From Autumnicola tepida (GTDB taxonomy: Bacteria; Bacteroidota; Bacteroidia; Flavobacteriales; Flavobacteriaceae), in assembly GCF_031846485.1 (NCBI RefSeq), contig NZ_JAVRHQ010000008.1:62001-126000 (forward strand): a DNA stretch of 64,000 bases, written 5' to 3'. Positions 60,620 through 64,000 of this stretch are shown one piece after another. Both the position numbers and the translations under genes were made by a program. The notes under the pieces were generated by a model. It saw only the letters and a program-made list of their open reading frames with translations, was not told the origin of the DNA and made no database searches. Numbering within the stretch: position 1 is the first letter of the stretch; each line of letters opens with the position of its first letter.

Positions 60620-61629
60620 TGCAGCAAACCAGGACCTTCACCGATAAATTTTTTTTGGTGCTCAAAGGCCTTGCCATGGGAGCAGCAAATAAAGTGCCCG
60701 GTGTTTCCGGCGGAGTGGTCGCTTTTGTTGCCGGTTTTTACGAGGAATTTATCTATTCCCTTCAAAAAGTAAATTTAAAAGCCTTTAAACTGCTTATTGG
60801 CGGAAGGTTTCGAAGCCTTTACCAATATATAAATGGTAAGTTCCTGGGGCTGCTAATCCTGGGAATGCTTATAAGTTACTTTAGCGTATCCAAACTATTG
60901 GATTACCTCATTGTTCATTTTGAATTGTACGTTTGGGCTTCCTTCTTCGGAATGATTATCGGCTCCATTTATTACATCAGCAAAGATTTTGAAGAATGGA
61001 GCAAAAGAAGCCTTGTTTTTTTGATTATTGGCATTACCCTTGGCGCGGCTATCAGTTTTCTTGAACCGGCAAAAGAAAATGACAATTTATGGTTCGTGTT
61101 TTTCTGCGGGATAATAAGCGTCTCGGGAATGACGCTTCCGGGATTTTCGGGCTCCTTTATTTTAATTCTGATGGGCAATTATGTACTGCTTCTGGTAGAT
61201 TCTGTAAATGCCCTTTATGATACTATTGCCGATGTTTTGAGCCTGGACTTTTCTTTTCCCGATGAACGCCTGCGTCTTCTAAAGGTGCTCGTGGTATTCA
61301 CACTGGGATCGTTGGCAGGGCTGGTTTCTCTCTCCCACCTTTTGGGTTATGTTTTAAAGCATTATAAAAAGGATACTTTTGCTGTAATAATAGGCTTTAT
61401 TACCGGTTCCCTTGGAGTGGTATGGCCCTGGAAGGAAAAAATTTTTAAACGTGGCCCCCTGGGGAATGTACTGTTAGACAGCCGTGGTGATAAGATTATT
61501 GATAATTACGACCGCTATTTTCCTGATTTTGGCAATACTGAAACCTGGATCGCAATCCTCTTTATTTTAACCGGAATCGCTATTGTACTTGCACTGGCAT
61601 GGTATGAAAAGAACAATTCAAAAATATGA
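60619..61629 (+). CDS. Second DUF368 family membrane protein
   Basis: A 336-residue paralogue of the preceding protein. It keeps GLAMGAANKVPGVSGGVVAFVAGFYEEF and MTLPGFSGSFILILMGNY, with Ala-Asn in place of Ala-Asp in the first motif. Its ATG is in TAATG with the upstream stop, and its end overlaps aroE by four bases. Two coupled copies could form a heterodimer or specialise for different polyprenyl phosphates; the Asp-to-Asn change is the obvious difference. Confidence 0.9.
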   Translation: MQQTRTFTDKFFLVLKGLAMGAANKVPGVSGGVVAFVAGFYEEFIYSLQKVNLKAFKLLIGGRFRSLYQYINGKFLGLLILGMLISYFSVSKLLDYLIVHFELYVWASFFGMIIGSIYYISKDFEEWSKRSLVFLIIGITLGAAISFLEPAKENDNLWFVFFCGIISVSGMTLPGFSGSFILILMGNYVLLLVDSVNALYDTIADVLSLDFSFPDERLRLLKVLVVFTLGSLAGLVSLSHLLGYVLKHYKKDTFAVIIGFITGSLGVVWPWKEKIFKRGPLGNVLLDSRGDKIIDNYDRYFPDFGNTETWIAILFILTGIAIVLALAWYEKNNSKI

Positions 61630-62357
61630 AAGTATACGGGCTCCTTGGCAGAAATATTGACTACTCTTTTTCCAGAAGTTATTTTTCTGAAAAATTTCAG
61701 AAGGAAAATATCAATGCTGAATACCGCAATTTTGATATTGCCGAAATTGGCAAATTTCCTGATGTACTGAAGCAAAATAAACATTTGAAAGGCATGAATG
61801 TCACCATTCCCTACAAACAGGCGGTGATAAAATATCTGGATGGATTAGATGAAAATGCGGAAGAAATTGGCGCAGTGAATACTATTAAAATCGAAAGCAA
61901 CGGAAAACTTACCGGCCACAATACAGATTTTTATGGCTTTAGCGAATCTCTGAAGCCTTTACTTAGAGCACATCATTCTCACGCGCTTATTCTTGGCACA
62001 GGCGGCGCCTCCAAAGCAGTAGCTTTTGCTTTAAAAAATCTCGGGATAACATTCCGCTACGTTTCACGAACTCCGGAAAAGGGACAGTTAATTTACGCTG
62101 ATCTTTCCGAAGAAATTTTCAGGAAATATAGCATTGTGGTGAACAGCACTCCGCTGGGAACTTTTCCTAGTACTGAAGAGTGTCCCGATCTTCCCTATGA
62201 GAATTTCACAGAAAAACACCTGGCTTACGACCTGATTTACAATCCTTCTACCACAAAATTTATGGAACTGGCAGCCAAAAATGGAGCAAAGACTATAAAC
62301 GGCTCAAAAATGCTTCGGCTACAGGCTGAAAAGGCATGGGAAATATGGAATTCCTGA
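61626..62357 (+). CDS. aroE: Shikimate dehydrogenase
   Basis: A 243-residue NADPH-dependent enzyme reducing 3-dehydroshikimate in aromatic amino-acid synthesis. The substrate residues are Ser14 and Ser16 (YSFSRS), Lys64 in NVTIPYK and Asp101 in HNTDFYGF. The nucleotide motif is LGTGGASKAV and NSTPLGT follows. It is shorter than the 272-residue E. coli enzyme, as is usual in flavobacteria. It overlaps the DUF368 gene by four bases and is followed by the DUF349 gene. Confidence 0.95.
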   Translation: MKVYGLLGRNIDYSFSRSYFSEKFQKENINAEYRNFDIAEIGKFPDVLKQNKHLKGMNVTIPYKQAVIKYLDGLDENAEEIGAVNTIKIESNGKLTGHNTDFYGFSESLKPLLRAHHSHALILGTGGASKAVAFALKNLGITFRYVSRTPEKGQLIYADLSEEIFRKYSIVVNSTPLGTFPSTEECPDLPYENFTEKHLAYDLIYNPSTTKFMELAAKNGAKTINGSKMLRLQAEKAWEIWNS

Positions 62358-62399
62358 GAGTAATTTTTTTAACATATCCTTACAAATAAACCCAATCTC

Positions 62400-62430
62400 T
62401 TGCCCAATTTTAGGGGAGTTGTTATCTTTC
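62400..62430 (+). promoter_or_regulatory. Possible promoter for the DUF349 gene
   Basis: TTG (62400-62402) and TATCTTTC (62423-62430) are 20 bases apart; the last base of the -7 box and the spacing depart from consensus. It lies between aroE and the DUF349 start. Confidence 0.3.
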
Positions 62431-62468
62431 AGGCATAATAATTATCACGAACGCTAACATTGAAAGAT

Positions 62469-64000
62469 ATGTCTCAAGAAGAAAAGGATAAGGAACAAAA
62501 GGAATTTTCAGGTAACCCATCGAACACTCCTGAAAACACTTCAGATTCCGCAGGAAAAGATACTAAGGAAGGTACAGCCGCTAAGGCTTCAGGGCCTGTT
62601 GGTGAACCATCTTCTGAGGCTGCAAAAGATTCAGATAAAAAAGCTGAAAACCTGGAAGAAACGCTTAATCCGGCCAAACCCGATGCTATTGAGGCCGACC
62701 CTGCTTCAGAAGAAGAAAAAAGGGCGGCTGCAGAGAAAGTTTCAGCTTCCGCAGAAGAAGAAGTCCAGGAAAATGATACCGCTGCTGCCGTAGTGAAGGA
62801 GAATGAGAAACAGCAACTGCCAAGGGAGAACAATGAAGACAAATTCTCTGAAGGTGTTCATTATGAGAATGTGGAAAAGAAAACTTCAGCAGAAGACACT
62901 TCAGCAAAATCGGCAGAGAATGCCGGAGAGACGGAAGAAAAGCCTCATCCCGACAATGACACTGCCGGTGCTTTTGTTCAGGAGAATAAAAAACAAGAAG
63001 ACATTTCTGCAAACAGCCGCTCCCGGGAGAAAGACGAAGACAGTAATGATGACGATGATGTGGACCATGTGGGTGGCGCCATACTTGATGAAAACAGGAA
63101 ATCTTCAAAAACTCACCAGGAGGATGTAGACGAGGCGGTTGCCGAAGAAAGCGAAGACGAATGCGCCGGTGAGCGCCACGATATTGAAAAAAAGGACTAC
63201 CATTCCATGAGCAAGGAGCAACTCGCCAATGAGCTTGAATCTTTGCTGAAAAAGGAAAAAGTACAGGCCATAAAAGAACACGTTATCGAGATCCGCACCG
63301 AATTTAATGCCAAATTCGATGAGGAGCTGGAAGAGAAGAAGGAAGATTTTCTGGCTGACGGGGGAAATATTATAGACTTCCACTACTCTACTCCTTTAAG
63401 CAAACGCTTTAACGATCTTTATTTTGATTACAAGGAAAAGCGAAACCGCTATTATAAGCAGTTAAAGCAGGATCTTAATCAAAACCTGAATAAGCGCCTG
63501 GAGATTATTGAAGAATTAAAAGGACTTATTGATGTTGAAGAAAACATCAATACCACGTACAAACATTTTAAAGATTTGCAGGATCGCTGGAAAACGGCCG
63601 GCGCCATTCCGCGGGATAAATACAACACGGTCTGGAACACCTATCACCACCACGTAGAGAATTTTTATGATTTCCTGCACCTTAACAGGGAATTCCGCGA
63701 TCTGGATTTTAAGCACAACCTCGAGCAGAAATTAAAAGTTATAGACCGCGCCGAGGAACTGGCAGAAGAACAAGACATTAACCGCGCCTTCCGGGAGTTG
63801 CAAATGCTTCATAAAATGTGGAAGGAAGAACTTGGGCCGGTGGGCAAGGAATACCGGGAAGACATCTGGAGCCGGTTTAGTGATGCCACAAAGAAGATCC
63901 ACGATAAACGCCAGGAGTATTTTAACCAGCTTGATGCGCAGTATGAAAAAAACTGGGAAACCAAGCAGGAAATTATTTCCAAAATAAGGGGAATTGCCGA
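62469..64000 (+). CDS. DUF349 domain protein with long acidic N-terminus, partial
   Basis: From the ATG at 62469 the frame stays open for 510 codons to the right edge, so the C-terminus is missing. Residues 1-240 are low-complexity, rich in Glu, Asp, Ser, Ala and Lys, and probably disordered. A helical region and DUF349 repeats follow, each about 70 residues with Trp and charged helices (DLQDRWKTAGAIPRDKYN, QMLHKMWKEELGPVGKEY, FSDATKKIHDKRQEYF). DUF349 is uncharacterised. The place after DUF368 and aroE is common in Flavobacteriaceae. No signal peptide, so it is cytoplasmic. A 122-codon minus-strand ORF here is a shadow caused by the acidic repeats. Confidence 0.85.
   Translation, partial: MSQEEKDKEQKEFSGNPSNTPENTSDSAGKDTKEGTAAKASGPVGEPSSEAAKDSDKKAENLEETLNPAKPDAIEADPASEEEKRAAAEKVSASAEEEVQENDTAAAVVKENEKQQLPRENNEDKFSEGVHYENVEKKTSAEDTSAKSAENAGETEEKPHPDNDTAGAFVQENKKQEDISANSRSREKDEDSNDDDDVDHVGGAILDENRKSSKTHQEDVDEAVAEESEDECAGERHDIEKKDYHSMSKEQLANELESLLKKEKVQAIKEHVIEIRTEFNAKFDEELEEKKEDFLADGGNIIDFHYSTPLSKRFNDLYFDYKEKRNRYYKQLKQDLNQNLNKRLEIIEELKGLIDVEENINTTYKHFKDLQDRWKTAGAIPRDKYNTVWNTYHHHVENFYDFLHLNREFRDLDFKHNLEQKLKVIDRAEELAEEQDINRAFRELQMLHKMWKEELGPVGKEYREDIWSRFSDATKKIHDKRQEYFNQLDAQYEKNWETKQEIISKIRGIA

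Noticed and set aside
62474..62842. Minus-strand 122-codon Ser/Ala-rich ORF
   Set aside because: It is the antisense of the acidic Glu/Ala-rich N-terminus of the DUF349 protein.

Overview
This window is chromosomal DNA of a Bacteroidota bacterium, most likely a marine-type Flavobacteriaceae (Gramella/Christiangramia/Salegentibacter/Zunongwangia-like; inferred by eye). The family-level signs are GldI, DUF3810, DUF5683, DUF6576-tailed rhomboid, WbqC and OstA-like proteins, -33 TTG / -7 TAnnTTTG promoters, a large LepB, and several TTG starts with canonical flavobacterial N-termini.

Positions 1-7943 look like the right end of an integrative genomic island. A Bacteroidetes-type tyrosine recombinase (6451-7695) reads away from a tRNA-Pro(TGG) gene (7944-8018). 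The tRNA 3' end faces the island, and phased direct repeats lie between the two. The cargo, all on the minus strand, is a two-component system, a frameshifted outer-membrane barrel gene, a Tat-like exported Fe-type superoxide dismutase (ChrC-like), a ChrA chromate transporter, a decayed LamG-like gene, and a lipoprotein of the LppY/LpqO (DUF1259, ChrL-like) family that runs off the left edge. Together they suggest a chromate and oxidative-stress cassette. The left boundary is outside the window.

From 8019 onward the gene content is that of a core flavobacterial chromosome. 8316-9867: lipoprotein cytochrome c and an unknown lipoprotein. 9945-13459: MBOAT O-acyltransferase with an SGNH partner, convergent with a family 4 glycosyltransferase. 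13600-20850: uridine kinase, FtsB/DivIC-like protein, both methylmalonyl-CoA mutase subunits, a methyltransferase, a zinc peptidase and a dienoyl-CoA reductase-like SDR. 21244-26481: parA, parB, DUF5683, dapB, lepB, wbqC. 26625-31496 (minus): mutL, two rhomboid proteases and an EEP-family protein, joined by stop codons that directly abut the next start. 31821-33095: ribH and a TPR membrane protein. 33242-35035: recF, lipoprotein, DUF721. 35290-42087: pcm, ndk, nrnA, gldI, a cyclophilin-FKBP fusion, pepD, DUF3810. 42163-46456: two exported amidohydrolase-family proteins. 46711-52824: SpoU methyltransferase, M48 protease, RelA/SpoT, Fur-like regulator, purA. 52908-54621: two exported ferritin-like proteins. 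54909-59433: OstA-like protein, class III aminotransferase, TPR protein. 59693-64000: two DUF368 polyprenyl-phosphate translocase-family proteins, aroE and a DUF349 protein cut by the right edge.

Apart from the island, the most unusual feature is a set of intergenic tracts that keep a strict 7-nt period although the units differ in sequence (near 20.9, 21.1, 26.6, 31.65, 35.1 and 59.65 kb). The best known-unknown gene set is the island's two-component / barrel / SOD / ChrA / DUF1259 cluster.
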